Shown here: positions 52,595 to 62,639 of the stretch, piece by piece
Layout: every line of letters starts with the position of its first letter
How positions within the stretch are numbered: the stretch's first letter is position 1
Source: Gammaproteobacteria bacterium
GTDB lineage: Bacteria; Pseudomonadota; Gammaproteobacteria; Steroidobacterales; Steroidobacteraceae
Length of the DNA: 64,000 nt
Direction of reading: 5' to 3'
Assembly: GCA_027365225.1 (NCBI GenBank)
Contig: DAHXNV010000001.1
Coordinates: 58,004 to 122,003 of the forward strand
Program-made: the position numbers and the translations under genes
The notes under the pieces: model-generated
What the model was told of the DNA's origin: nothing
Databases searched by the model: none
The model's input: the letters and a program-made list of their open reading frames with translations, nothing else

Positions 52595-53536
52595 TTAAAT
52601 CCTTCGGCCGTAGTACACCGCCGACACATGGGTGGCCTCGGCGAAGAACAGCCAGCGCTCGAGCAGCAGACCGACGCCGGTGCAAGCGACCGCCAGCGTC
52701 GTGGTTGCCATCGGAGCCAGTGTCAGCCCGGCCAGGATGCTCAAGGCCAGCGGTAGGGCAAACCCGATGATGAGGACGATGCGCCGCAGCTTTACGGCGT
52801 GCCGGCGAGCGATGGCGAATCCCATCTGGCGCAGGATGTAGTTTTCGGTGAAGTGCGGCGCGTCGAGCGGTCTCGCCTCGATGCCTTTGGGCAGGCCGAT
52901 CGCGGCGGCAAGCGTCGCGAGCGGCGTCTGTGCATCGATGTGTCGCCAGTAGGCGCGCTTGGCAATCAGCGCAATGCCCGCTGCCGCGGCGGCAGCCGCG
53001 CTTGCCGTCGCTCCGGGCGCTCCGAGATCCAGGGTACGGAGCGTCGCAAACAGCACCGCGCCGGAGAAGACGGCATAGAGCAGGTAATCCGCGGCGGTGT
53101 GCCGGTTGTGCCATTGGCGGATCGGCTTGAGGCTGGCGTAGATCATCGCCGTGCAATACACGGTGCCGAGCGAAGCCACGAGCGCCGTCGCGCCGAGCAG
53201 CCGCGTCCAAATGACCGGTCCGTCGCGCCAGAAGACGGCGGCGAAGGCGATGGCCACCGGGTAAGTGAGCACCGCGGCGACGCCTTCGCGCGACAGCCAC
53301 GAGGAGCGCCATTGGCTGAACGCGCGCCAGGCGCGCTCCTTGCGCTCCAGATGGAACATGGATGCGCCGAGGCCGAACGAAGCGAACAACAGGGAGGTGG
53401 CGACGCCGGCGGCGATCAGAACCCGCGCGTGTCCCGGCAGCAGCCCGAGCACCGAGTATGCCCCGAGCCACGCCAGCAGCCCGAACCCGAACCCGGTCGC
53501 GGTGGTGAGCAGCAGAACCGAGGCAGCCGGTCTCAT
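52595..53536 (-). CDS. soeC: DmsC/SoeC-like membrane anchor subunit
   Basis: About 8 TM segments; HLERKERAWRAFSQWRSSWLSREG motif; last gene of a molybdoenzyme operon. Confidence 0.75.
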   Translation of the reverse strand: MRPAASVLLLTTATGFGFGLLAWLGAYSVLGLLPGHARVLIAAGVATSLLFASFGLGASMFHLERKERAWRAFSQWRSSWLSREGVAAVLTYPVAIAFAAVFWRDGPVIWTRLLGATALVASLGTVYCTAMIYASLKPIRQWHNRHTAADYLLYAVFSGAVLFATLRTLDLGAPGATASAAAAAAAGIALIAKRAYWRHIDAQTPLATLAAAIGLPKGIEARPLDAPHFTENYILRQMGFAIARRHAVKLRRIVLIIGFALPLALSILAGLTLAPMATTTLAVACTGVGLLLERWLFFAEATHVSAVYYGRRI

Positions 53537-54273
53537 CGGCTGAGAGCCTTGTCGAGCAGGCCGAGCAGCGCCGCGCCGATGCCCTTGCCGCCGGGCGCGG
53601 GGGGCTTCGCCGGTGCGGTCGGGATCGTCGCCCGGCGGGGCGGAAGGTACTTGTTGGTCGGTCGATAGCCGAGTCCCGCGAGCAGATCGACACCGCCACG
53701 CTCCTTGACGAGCTGCGAGACCTTGCTGTCGGGGTCGGCGAGGTCCCCGAAGTGCCGTGCCCGTGACGGGCAGGTTGTGACACAGGCGGGCTCACGTTCC
53801 GCCGGTGGTAGATGTTCGTCATAGATACGGTCGACGCACAGGGTGCATTTGCGCATCACGCCCGCCTCCTCGTCGAGCTCGCGTGCACCGTACGGGCAGG
53901 CCCAGGAACAGAGCTGACAGCCGATGCATTTGTCGGTATCCACCAGAACGATGCCGTCCTGCACCCGTTTGTAGGATGCACCGGTCGGACAGACCGTGAC
54001 GCACAGTGCGTCTTCGCAGTGCAGGCAGGAGCGTGGGACGTTGACGGTCCGGGAGCACCCCTGTCCATCGGTTTCGTAGGAATGGATCCGGTTGAACCAC
54101 ACTCCATCGGGCTCGGGGCCGTACTTGTCGTAGTCGGGCAGGATCCCGGCCTCTCCGCCGGTGTTCCACTCCTTGCAGTTGACCGCGCAGGCATGGCAGC
54201 CGACGCACGTGTCGAGATCGATCACCAGGCCGAGCCGCTTCGCGCCCGGCGCTCTCTCGGGAAGCATGGTCAT
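53533..54273 (-). CDS. soeB: 4Fe-4S ferredoxin-type subunit (SoeB/DmsB-like)
   Basis: Four cysteine clusters (CVGCHACAVNCK, CLHCEDALCVTVCP, CIGCQLCSWACP, CTLCVDRIYD); SoeB-like overall. Confidence 0.8.
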   Translation of the reverse strand: MTMLPERAPGAKRLGLVIDLDTCVGCHACAVNCKEWNTGGEAGILPDYDKYGPEPDGVWFNRIHSYETDGQGCSRTVNVPRSCLHCEDALCVTVCPTGASYKRVQDGIVLVDTDKCIGCQLCSWACPYGARELDEEAGVMRKCTLCVDRIYDEHLPPAEREPACVTTCPSRARHFGDLADPDSKVSQLVKERGGVDLLAGLGYRPTNKYLPPRRATIPTAPAKPPAPGGKGIGAALLGLLDKALSR

Positions 54274-57077
54274 CGGGAATTCTCCCCGGCCAATCGTACC
54301 CGCAGCGGATTTGCTGCGGGGCGTGGTGAGGTCTCATCGTGCGCCTCGGGCCCGCAGGGCTCGACGGATACCGTCAGATCGAACCAGGCGGCCTGGCCGG
54401 TGACCGGATCGGAATTGGAGTGCTGCATTTCATCCTTCCGTTTCGGCAGGTATTCCGAAATGACGTGATTGAGCAGGAAGCCACGGCGGAACTCCGGTGC
54501 GTCGTGCTTCAGCGCCCAGGCGCCGGCGCGCTTGCCGATTGCATTCCAGGTCCACACGGTGTCGCGGTTGACGCCGGCCATGGTCCGCGCCCGGCATCTG
54601 AGGCTGCCGCTGCGCGAGCGGACCCATACCCAGTCCTCGTCGTGGACGCCCAGTCGAGCGGCCAGATCGCGGTGCAGATAGATGCGGTTTTCCGACAGCA
54701 CTTGCCGCAGCCACGCGTTGTGCGAGCCCCAGGAGTGGTACATCGCCATGGGCCGCTGAGTGATCGCGTGCAGCGGGAAGCGCACGCGGTCCGTCATCGC
54801 TTCTTCGAGCGGCACGTACCAGATGGGCAGCGGATCGAAGAAGCGCCGGATGCGTTCGCGCAGGCGCTGCGGCGGGCAGCGTACGCCGTGTCCCTCGGCG
54901 GCCAGACGGAAACGCTGCAGGGGCTCGCAATACAGTTGCAGGACGATCTGCGCCTCGTCGTCGATCAAGCCCATCGCCTTGGCACCGGTCAGGTAGGCTC
55001 GATTGGCATGCTTGAAGTAGAGCTGCTCGTGCGGCAATTCGTGCCGCCAGAAGCTGCCGTTCTCGACATAGCGCTCGAGCTGCCGCGGATTCGGCGCTCC
55101 TGTGCCGATCGCGCGGCCGTCCTCGCCACGGAAGCCAGCCAGCGGTCCGACGCCGGGTCGGCGCTCGTGGCGCACCATGTAATCGGCGTACGATGAATAG
55201 AGCGGCGTGCCTTGCTCGTCGGCGAAATCCGCCAGGCCGAGGCGCCCGGCAAGCTCGATGAGTACGTCCTGGAACGGCCGGACGTCTCGATCGGGCCGCA
55301 GTACGGGTATGCGGATCGCGTCCGCCGGACCATCCGCCGAGCCGATCGGCCGGTCGAGCAGCGAGATGCAGTCGTAACGCTCGAGATAGGTGGTATCCGG
55401 CAGCACCAGATCGGCATACGCGACGGTTTCCGACGCGAAGGCATCCGCGACGATGACGAAGGGGATCCGGTAGGCGCCCTTCCCATCACGCTCGCTGAGC
55501 ATCCGCGTGGTCTCACCGGGATTCATCGCCGAATTCCACGCCATGTTCGACATGAACAGGAACAGCGTGTCGATCACTTCCGGGCCGGCCTCGTATGCCC
55601 GCGTGATCGCCATGTGCATCAGGCCGTGAATGGCGATGGGGGCTTCCCACGAAAACGCCCGGTCGAGGCGCAGCGGCTCGCCGGCCTCGTCGACCAGCAG
55701 ATCCTGCGGTCCGCGCGGAAAACCGAGCGGGGGCGCATCGAGCGGGCCGCCCGGGGTACGGGGACGCCCGGGCGGCTCGCCCCCGGGAATCGGCTTCGGA
55801 TAGGGCGACTTGTAGCGCCAGGAGCCCGGCGTATCGATCGCGCCGAGCAACATCTGCAGCACATGAATTGCGCGGCAGGTGTGAAACCCGTTCGAATGCG
55901 CGGAAACACCGCGCATGGCATGCATCGCGACGGGCCGGCCCGTCATGGTTGCATGACGGCGCCCCGCCGTGTCCGTCCACGGTTGATCGATTACCACCGC
56001 CTGATTGAACGCGACTTCGGCGATTTCCGCAGCGATGCGGCGGATGGTGGCGGCGTCGATGCCGCAGCGGGAGGCAACCGCCTCCGGAGCATACTGCGGC
56101 GCGCAATAGCGCTCGGCGAGCAGCGCGAAGGCCGGGCGGGCGCGGCGTCCGTCCGGCAGTGCGAACTCGCCGATCAATGCCGGATCCGTCCCGACCGTCT
56201 GCGCGTCGAGGAAGGTGCCCGATGCGCGATCGAAGCACAGCTCGCGACCGGCCGCATCGCGGGCGATCAAGCCGTGCTCGGCCGCCCCGGGGGCATCGGT
56301 CACCAGATGGTGAGCGTTGGTGTAGCGAACGAGGAATTCCGTGTCGATCCGGCCTGCTTCGAGCAGGCAATGAATCAGCGCGAATACCAGCAGACCGTCG
56401 GTCCCCGGGGTGATGGCGAGGAATTCGTCCGCGATCGCCGAATACCCGGTTCGTACCGGATTGATCGAGATGATCTTCGCCCCGCGCGCCTTCAATCTGC
56501 CGAGGCCCAGCTTGATCGGATTGGAGTCGTGATCTTCAGCGACGCCGAACAGCAGGAACAGCCGCGCGTGCTCCCAGTCCGGCTCGCCGAACTCCCAGAA
56601 CGCCCCGCCAACCGAGTACAGCCCCGCCGCGGCCATGTTCACGGAGCAGAAGCCGCCGTGCGCCGCGTAATTGATCGTACCGAACATCCGTGCAAAGTGG
56701 CCCGTGAGCGACTGCGATTGGTCACGTCCCGTGAACAGCGCGAGGCGATTGGGGTCGGTGGCGCGGATCGCGGCGAGTCGATCCGTGGCGATCCGCAGCG
56801 CCTCATCCCAGGAAATCGCCTCGAACTCGCCGGAGCCCCGCGCGCCGGTGCGCCGCAGTGGCCTGGAGAGTCGCGCCGGGGAGATCGCCGTCATGATCCC
56901 GGCGGACCCTTTGGCGCAGAGCACGCCTCGATTGATCGGATGGTCGCGATTGCCCTCGATGTAGCGGAGCTTGCCGTTCTCCAGGTGCACTTTGATGCCA
57001 CAACGGCACGCGCACATGTAGCAGGTCGTGCGCGCGACGGTTCGCTCCGGCTCTGGTTGCTTCGCTGCAGGCCGCAT
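54270..57077 (-). CDS. soeA: Molybdopterin oxidoreductase catalytic subunit (SoeA-like)
   Basis: TTCYMCACRCGIKVHLENGKLRYIEGN 4Fe-4S motif, NRGVLCAKGSAG, long Mo-bisMGD body; no Tat signal at 57077. SoeA vs other DMSOR members not proven. Confidence 0.8.
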   Translation of the reverse strand: MRPAAKQPEPERTVARTTCYMCACRCGIKVHLENGKLRYIEGNRDHPINRGVLCAKGSAGIMTAISPARLSRPLRRTGARGSGEFEAISWDEALRIATDRLAAIRATDPNRLALFTGRDQSQSLTGHFARMFGTINYAAHGGFCSVNMAAAGLYSVGGAFWEFGEPDWEHARLFLLFGVAEDHDSNPIKLGLGRLKARGAKIISINPVRTGYSAIADEFLAITPGTDGLLVFALIHCLLEAGRIDTEFLVRYTNAHHLVTDAPGAAEHGLIARDAAGRELCFDRASGTFLDAQTVGTDPALIGEFALPDGRRARPAFALLAERYCAPQYAPEAVASRCGIDAATIRRIAAEIAEVAFNQAVVIDQPWTDTAGRRHATMTGRPVAMHAMRGVSAHSNGFHTCRAIHVLQMLLGAIDTPGSWRYKSPYPKPIPGGEPPGRPRTPGGPLDAPPLGFPRGPQDLLVDEAGEPLRLDRAFSWEAPIAIHGLMHMAITRAYEAGPEVIDTLFLFMSNMAWNSAMNPGETTRMLSERDGKGAYRIPFVIVADAFASETVAYADLVLPDTTYLERYDCISLLDRPIGSADGPADAIRIPVLRPDRDVRPFQDVLIELAGRLGLADFADEQGTPLYSSYADYMVRHERRPGVGPLAGFRGEDGRAIGTGAPNPRQLERYVENGSFWRHELPHEQLYFKHANRAYLTGAKAMGLIDDEAQIVLQLYCEPLQRFRLAAEGHGVRCPPQRLRERIRRFFDPLPIWYVPLEEAMTDRVRFPLHAITQRPMAMYHSWGSHNAWLRQVLSENRIYLHRDLAARLGVHDEDWVWVRSRSGSLRCRARTMAGVNRDTVWTWNAIGKRAGAWALKHDAPEFRRGFLLNHVISEYLPKRKDEMQHSNSDPVTGQAAWFDLTVSVEPCGPEAHDETSPRPAANPLRVRLAGENSR

Positions 57078-57143
57078 CGATGAGTGCGCCTTATTTCCTC
57101 CGAACGTGGCGCGATCATGGCCACGGTTCAGATATAAATCCAA

Positions 57144-57168
57144 TGCAAATACTACAACGGGTATTGCA
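57144..57168. promoter_or_regulatory. Palindromic operator candidate upstream of the soe-like operon
   Basis: TGCAAATAC-TACAACGG-GTATTGCA, near-perfect inverted repeat in an AT-rich stretch 67 nt upstream of the 57077 start. Confidence 0.5.
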
Positions 57169-57555
57169 CGTTTATATATATCAATCCGGGGCGCGCCCCC
57201 GGGGTGTTCGTCGTTTCGTCCACAGCGGATCGCGGGGGCCGCGGGGCTGGCGGATGAGACGTCTGTGCGCGCGAGGGTTCATCCGAACTGTACGCCCGTG
57301 AGCGCGCTCGAGCGGTCTGTGGACGCCTTGTGCTTCCCGAGTCGCCGGAAGGTGGACCGGCTCTCACGGGCACTCGGGGCTTGCGTACGCGGTCGAACGG
57401 GCCAGGGACGCAGCGCCGGCCGCGCTGCCGGGATTCATCGGCGCAGGGCGCGGGACGAGCGGCCTCGATCCTCTGCGCAGCGCGGCGGCTCGGCGGGCTG
57501 CTGCACCGCCGCCAGAGGCGACTCTCGGGCGCGCCAAAGCCGGACCAAGGGGTCT

Positions 57556-58323
57556 TCAGTGCACGTAGGAGCCGGCATTCACGTCGATCGTGCAGCCCGT
57601 CGCATGGTCGGCAAGGCCGCTGGCGAGAAATACGACGATAGGAGCTATGTCATCCGGTTCCGTCATCCGTGTGAGGGCAATGTCGCCGCTGGCGTGATCC
57701 TCTCCATATTGATCGATGAAATCGCTGGCCATGTCCGTTCGGGTGAATCCCGGTGCGACGTTGAACGCGAGTACCCCGGCCTTGCCGAATCCGCGGGCCA
57801 CGGACCGGGTCAGCGCCACCAGCCCCGCTTTGGAGGCGGCATACGCCAGATAAAGCGGCTGATCGCCACGAAACGCCGCGCGTGAACTGATATTGATGAT
57901 TCGTCCGCCGCCGTTGTCGAGGAAGTGCTGGATCGCGAGCTTCGAGAGAATGCCAGGCGCCCGAAGGTTGACGGCCATGGTGGCGTCCCATCCGGCAGCC
58001 CATCCGGCGAGGTCGGCCTCGAGCGGGGACGACACCGCGATGCCGGCGTTGTTGATCAGCGTGTGAATCCGGCCGAAGCGGCTCATCACGGCGTGCCAGA
58101 GCGCCGCACAGGCGGCGGTATCGGCGAGGTCCGCCTGAAAAGCCTCCGAGCCATGCCCAACCTCGGTCGCAAGGGTCGCTGCCCGAGCGCGCTGATCGCG
58201 ATAGTGAACCGCAACTCGCGCGCCCGCACTGCCCAGCGCGCGGGCGATGGCGGCGCCGATGCCTCGGCTTGCGCCGGTGACCAGAACGTTGGTGTTCGTC
58301 AGGTCGATCTGCACGGATGGAAC
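57556..58323 (-). CDS. SDR family oxidoreductase (FabG-like)
   Basis: NVLVTGASRGIGAAIARALGSAGARVAVHYRD, INNAGIAV, YLAYAASKAGLVALTRSVA; start uncertain (GTG 58323). Confidence 0.9.
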   Translation of the reverse strand, partial: VPSVQIDLTNTNVLVTGASRGIGAAIARALGSAGARVAVHYRDQRARAATLATEVGHGSEAFQADLADTAACAALWHAVMSRFGRIHTLINNAGIAVSSPLEADLAGWAAGWDATMAVNLRAPGILSKLAIQHFLDNGGGRIINISSRAAFRGDQPLYLAYAASKAGLVALTRSVARGFGKAGVLAFNVAPGFTRTDMASDFIDQYGEDHASGDIALTRMTEPDDIAPIVVFLASGLADHATGCTIDVNAGSYVH

Positions 58324-58408
58324 TGGCCTCTCGTGAACGGCACCGCGAGTGTACCACCGCGAAAACCGCGCGCCCCCGCCGGCCCGCGCGCGGCTCGAGC
58401 GATGCACC

Positions 58409-59311
58409 TCAGCCGTCGGAATCGGCCGCGCCGTGCGGCAGCTCGAGCAACCCCAGAAATGCCTCGGCGGGCGGCGCGGTATAGCCTTGCGGACGACGCA
58501 CGACGCTGAGCGGACGGCGAATGTCGAGCGACTTCACGGGCAGTCGAACCAGCTCGCCGGCCGCCAGCTCCCGGGACATGCATATGCGCGGCAGCCAAGC
58601 AATGCCGCCGCCGTGCACCGCCGCCTTCTTGATCGCCTCGGTGCTCCCCAGCTCCACGATGTTGCTCAGGGGGATGCCGTGCTGCTGCAGGCGCTTCTCA
58701 ACCAACTCCCGTGTGCCGGAGCCGACCTCGCGCATCAACAACGGCTGATCGGCGAGGTCGGCGGGGCAGAGGCGTCTCCTGCGGCTCAACGGATGATCCG
58801 CCGAGGCGATGGGCACGATCTCATCATCGAGGAATCGCTGGACCCGAAGATTCCGGCCGTGCAACGGTCCCTCGATGAAGCCCAGCATGAAGCGCAGGTC
58901 GGCCACGCCCTGCGCGACCTGCTCCGTGTTGCCGACGAACATGGATATTCTGACGGCAGGGTGGCTGCGGCGGAAGCGCGCCAGCAGGCTCGGCAGGATG
59001 TACGTGCCCACCGTATTGCTGGCTCCGATCGAAAGGTGGCCCTGGCGGGCCTCGGAGAGCTCCCGGACCGACATTTCGGCCGACCGCGCGATTTCGAAGA
59101 GTCGGGCCGCATAATCACGTAGCACTTCACCAGGGTGTGTCAGGCGCATGCCCCGCGGCAGGCGCTCGAACAACACGACGCCGATGCGCTGCTCGAATTC
59201 CTTCAGCTGGCGCGAAATCGCCGGTTGCGAAATATGCAGCCGTTCAGCGCAGGCAGTGATGCTGCCGGTCTGCGCGACGGTGTAAAAGATCTCGAGATGA
59301 TGCAGATTCAT
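58409..59311 (-). CDS. LysR family transcriptional regulator (CysB/CbbR-like)
   Basis: MNLHHLEIFYTVAQTGSITACAERLHISQPAISRQLKEFEQRIGVVLFERLPRGMRLTHPGE. Confidence 0.92.
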   Translation of the reverse strand: MNLHHLEIFYTVAQTGSITACAERLHISQPAISRQLKEFEQRIGVVLFERLPRGMRLTHPGEVLRDYAARLFEIARSAEMSVRELSEARQGHLSIGASNTVGTYILPSLLARFRRSHPAVRISMFVGNTEQVAQGVADLRFMLGFIEGPLHGRNLRVQRFLDDEIVPIASADHPLSRRRRLCPADLADQPLLMREVGSGTRELVEKRLQQHGIPLSNIVELGSTEAIKKAAVHGGGIAWLPRICMSRELAAGELVRLPVKSLDIRRPLSVVRRPQGYTAPPAEAFLGLLELPHGAADSDG

Positions 59312-59471
59312 AACGAATAGCTATGGCGATGCGACCTGCGAATTCTATTCGATATGGCGTGAACGGCGGCGCCAAATGCGCCGCGCCGGGCCAACTCGGC
59401 CGGTTGCTGCGGGCCGCGCCTGGCCGTGCCGATACCGGCCCCCGACACGCCGCAGCGGCCTCGGAGCGCAC

Positions 59472-59954
59472 TCAGAGCAAACAGCGCGTGATAAAGACCG
59501 CGAGCATCGTGAATACGATGATCAGGCGCAAGACCACCGAAAAGGCCAGTCCCACCCAAGTGCCGGCGCCTGCGCGAACGGACTGGCGCACCTGGCGTTT
59601 CGCCAGCAGCTCTCCGGCGGTGGCGCCGAGGAATGGTCCGAGCAACGCGCCCGCAAGTCCGAAAAAGATCCCGACCAGGATGCCGATGGCGGCACCGATC
59701 AGCGCGCCTTTGCTCGCCCCGAACCGCTTCGCCCCAATGAGGCTGCCCAGCAGATCGCCGAGAAGCGCAACGAGCGCGAGCAGTCCCAGGATGACCAGTG
59801 TCACCCAGCCGATCCGCCTGAAGCCATCCGCCCACGCGCCGAACAGCATGCCGGCAAGTACGAGGAACACTCCGGGGGAGACGGGCAAAAAGCTGCTGAG
59901 CACTCCGGCCAGGATCAGCACTGCGCAGATCACCCACAACAGGACGGGAACCAT
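59472..59954 (-). CDS. DUF456 family membrane protein
   Basis: Glycine-rich TM protein; GVFLVLAGMLFGAWADGFRRIGW...GASKGALIGAAIGILVGIFFGLAGALLGPFLGATAGELL. Confidence 0.85.
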   Translation of the reverse strand: MVPVLLWVICAVLILAGVLSSFLPVSPGVFLVLAGMLFGAWADGFRRIGWVTLVILGLLALVALLGDLLGSLIGAKRFGASKGALIGAAIGILVGIFFGLAGALLGPFLGATAGELLAKRQVRQSVRAGAGTWVGLAFSVVLRLIIVFTMLAVFITRCLL

Positions 59955-60290
59955 CGGTAGTCCATCGCGCTGACGCCGTGCAGCCCCAGCACCCGCTCAG
60001 ACTCGGGCGAGGGCTGGAATCAACGGCAATGCCCCTGAGAATACCTATCCGCGCAAACCAAGCGCTAGCCCGCGAGCGCGTCAGGTCCTCGATCACGGCT
60101 CGCGCGAGTTCCCGCAGCGAGCGACCGGCTGGCCGCCGCACGCAAGCCCGGCCGGGTCGGATCCCGTACGGCGAGGAACGTATGCCTCGGCGGTATGCCG
60201 CCATGGCCGCGAGCACAGTCGGGCATCGGTGCAGGTGCGTCACAGGCCAATGGCTGGGCTGCGCGTCGACATCCGCGCGCCCCGTAGGGT

Positions 60291-62102
60291 TCAGAATGGG
60301 AAGTACCGTGGCAGCAAGATCGTGAACAGCCCGCCCATGAGCAGCAGCAGCGGCAGTCCCACCCGCAGGAAGTCCCCGAACTTGTAACCCGCGGCGTTCA
60401 TGACCAGCACATTGGTCTGGTAGGCCATGGGTGTGGCGTAGCCGAGATTGGCGCCGAACAGGACCGCCAGCAGGAAAGGCTCGGGCGACAGATGCAGCCC
60501 GTGCGCGATCTGAATCGCCAGCGGTGCCCCGACCAGCGCCGCGGTGGTGTGCGAGGCCGCATTGCCGAGCACCGCCACGAAGAACAGTACCAGTGCCAGC
60601 GTGACGCTCGGCGGCAGGCTCGCGGTCGCCCCCACGACCGCGTGGGCGAGGAACTGTCCCGCATCGGTCCGCATCAGCGCAGTGGACAGGGCAAAGCCCG
60701 AGGCGATCAACAAAATGACCGCGGGGCTGACGCCGCCGCCGATCTCGTCCCACTTCAGGCAGCCGCTCGCGATCATGCCGAGCACCCCGATCGGCGCGGT
60801 GATCTCGATCGGCAGCCAGCGCAGGGCCGCCGGCAGCACGATGACCACCATCCACAGCAGCGCGAGATTCGCCTTGCCACTGCGGGGCAGATCGGTGGTG
60901 GCATCCAGAATCGCGAACTGCTGAGTCAGCCGCAGCGCCTCGACGGCCTCCTTGCCGCCCTGCACGAGCACCACATCACCGGGCTGGAGCAACTCCTCGT
61001 CCATCATCCGGGCCGCCAGGCGCGCGCCGCGCCGATAGATCCCGAGTGGGATGACGTTGAATCGCGCCTTGAACGCCGCGTGGCGCAGGCTGTGACCGGC
61101 GAAACGCGACGCGGGCAGAATGGCGATTTCGGCAAGTTGCTGATCGTCGAGCGGCGCCGCATCGCCCTCCCAGGGCTTCTCGCCGATGAATAGTTTCGCG
61201 CTCAGGGTCTTCTCGGCGGCCTTGAGCAGCTCGGGCCGATCCGCGACCATCAGCCGATCGCCGCCGCGCAGCTCCAGGGTGGGATTTGGCACCAGCTCGA
61301 CGCCGCCGCGCACCACCGCGAGCACCGACATGCCGCCGAGCGCCTCGACGGCCTTAGCAAGCGGCTTGCCCGCCGTCGAGCTCTCTTCGCTCAATTCCAG
61401 CGCGGCGCGGAACTGCCGCTGGGAGGCCTGCTCGAACGCGTGGTCGCGCTCGGGCAGCAGCCTGGGCGCGATCAGCCACAAATATACGAGGCCGACCGCG
61501 GCGGGAATGAGCGCGAGGGAAGTGAAGGCGAACATGCCCATGGGCGGCAGACCGGCCTGCTTGGCGACCTCGAGCACCAGCAGGTTGGTCGAGGTGCCGA
61601 TGGTCGTCCCCATGCCGCCGATCAAGGCGGCAAAGCCGAGCGGCATCAGCATCTTCGAGGGGCTGCGCCCGCTGTCACGGGCCATCCGGGTCAATACCGG
61701 AATGAGCAGCACCACGATAGGCGTGTCATTGACGAACGCGCTGAGCGCTGCCGTGAGGGCCAGCACCAGCAGCAAGGTGAACACGGGCGAGAGTTTCCAC
61801 AGCCGGGAGAGCACCCGGGTCAGGGGCGCGAGCGCGCCGGTGCGCACGAGCGCTTGACCGGCGATCATCAACGAAACGATCGCCACCAGTGCGCCGTTGG
61901 CAAAGCCGCGGTAGAACACCATGGGGGAAAGTTTCCCGTGCGCACCGTGGTAGGGCCACAGCGCAAACACCAGCAGCAAAGTGAGCAATACGCCGAGGCT
62001 CGTGGTCTCGATCGGCACGCGCGGGCGACTGTAGAGGACGAGCGCGGCGACCAACAGCACGATGACGAATACGCCGTGCCAACTCAAGGTCAGGGTATGC
62101 AT
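60291..62102 (-). CDS. SLC13/DASS-family permease with RCK_C (TrkA-C) domains
   Basis: ALSAFVNDTPIVVLLIPVL, GGMGTTIGTSTNLLV, two RCK_C-like segments, GNAASHTTAALVGAP. Confidence 0.9.
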   Translation of the reverse strand: MHTLTLSWHGVFVIVLLVAALVLYSRPRVPIETTSLGVLLTLLLVFALWPYHGAHGKLSPMVFYRGFANGALVAIVSLMIAGQALVRTGALAPLTRVLSRLWKLSPVFTLLLVLALTAALSAFVNDTPIVVLLIPVLTRMARDSGRSPSKMLMPLGFAALIGGMGTTIGTSTNLLVLEVAKQAGLPPMGMFAFTSLALIPAAVGLVYLWLIAPRLLPERDHAFEQASQRQFRAALELSEESSTAGKPLAKAVEALGGMSVLAVVRGGVELVPNPTLELRGGDRLMVADRPELLKAAEKTLSAKLFIGEKPWEGDAAPLDDQQLAEIAILPASRFAGHSLRHAAFKARFNVIPLGIYRRGARLAARMMDEELLQPGDVVLVQGGKEAVEALRLTQQFAILDATTDLPRSGKANLALLWMVVIVLPAALRWLPIEITAPIGVLGMIASGCLKWDEIGGGVSPAVILLIASGFALSTALMRTDAGQFLAHAVVGATASLPPSVTLALVLFFVAVLGNAASHTTAALVGAPLAIQIAHGLHLSPEPFLLAVLFGANLGYATPMAYQTNVLVMNAAGYKFGDFLRVGLPLLLLMGGLFTILLPRYFPF

Positions 62103-62361
62103 GAGCACCTGGTTATTGAACCGATCATTATCGCAAGCGCGCCTGCCAAGGCGCATTCGTACACGGTCGACGGGCCGGGTGCAAGCCGCGCCGCCCGGCG
62201 GCGGCCATTGAGCGACGTTTCAGCTCGGCCGATCGGTGGGCGCATCTGGCGTATCGAGGTGACCGGGTCCGGCATATCGTGCCGCTGCTCGAGAACAACG
62301 AACAACCGGTCAGCAGCACGCGGCCGCCGGCCTCGGCAGCTACGCGTCCACGGGAGGCCTT

Positions 62362-62430
62362 GTGAGCATCATCATCTGGCTGGTCGTCGGTCTGATTACC
62401 GGCTGGGGCGCCGGCAAGGCGCCGGGTCCG
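62362..62430 (+). pseudogene. GlsB/YeaQ/YmgE-type membrane protein, truncated after about 23 aa
   Basis: GTG start; MSIIIWLVVGLITGWGAGKAPGP matches the family N-terminus, then unrelated sequence. Confidence 0.55.
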
Positions 62431-62488
62431 ATCTTAAGCAACAGGGACATGCCGTCGCTACAGCTTGCCTGGCATTGCCTGGAAGTGC

Positions 62489-62516
62489 AGCGGGCGATGG
62501 GAATCGAACCCATATG
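62489..62516 (-). other. 3' fragment of a tRNA-Gly-like gene (T arm plus acceptor strand)
   Basis: Minus strand ...ATGGGTTCGATTCCCATCGCCCGCT: T stem/loop and CGCCCGC acceptor; no matching 5' half nearby. Confidence 0.55.
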
Positions 62517-62639
62517 GGAATTTGGACAAATCAATATCTTGGGTTGCGGCATGGCCATGTCGCACGTTCTAGCGAGGGACTGCCCGGGTAGCTGCTAGCC
62601 ACAGGCCCGGTATCCAGCCTTGCAGTCATGGCGGTAACG

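Noticed and set aside
55212-57083. 623-aa plus-strand ORF
   Set aside because: Antisense to the molybdoenzyme catalytic subunit.
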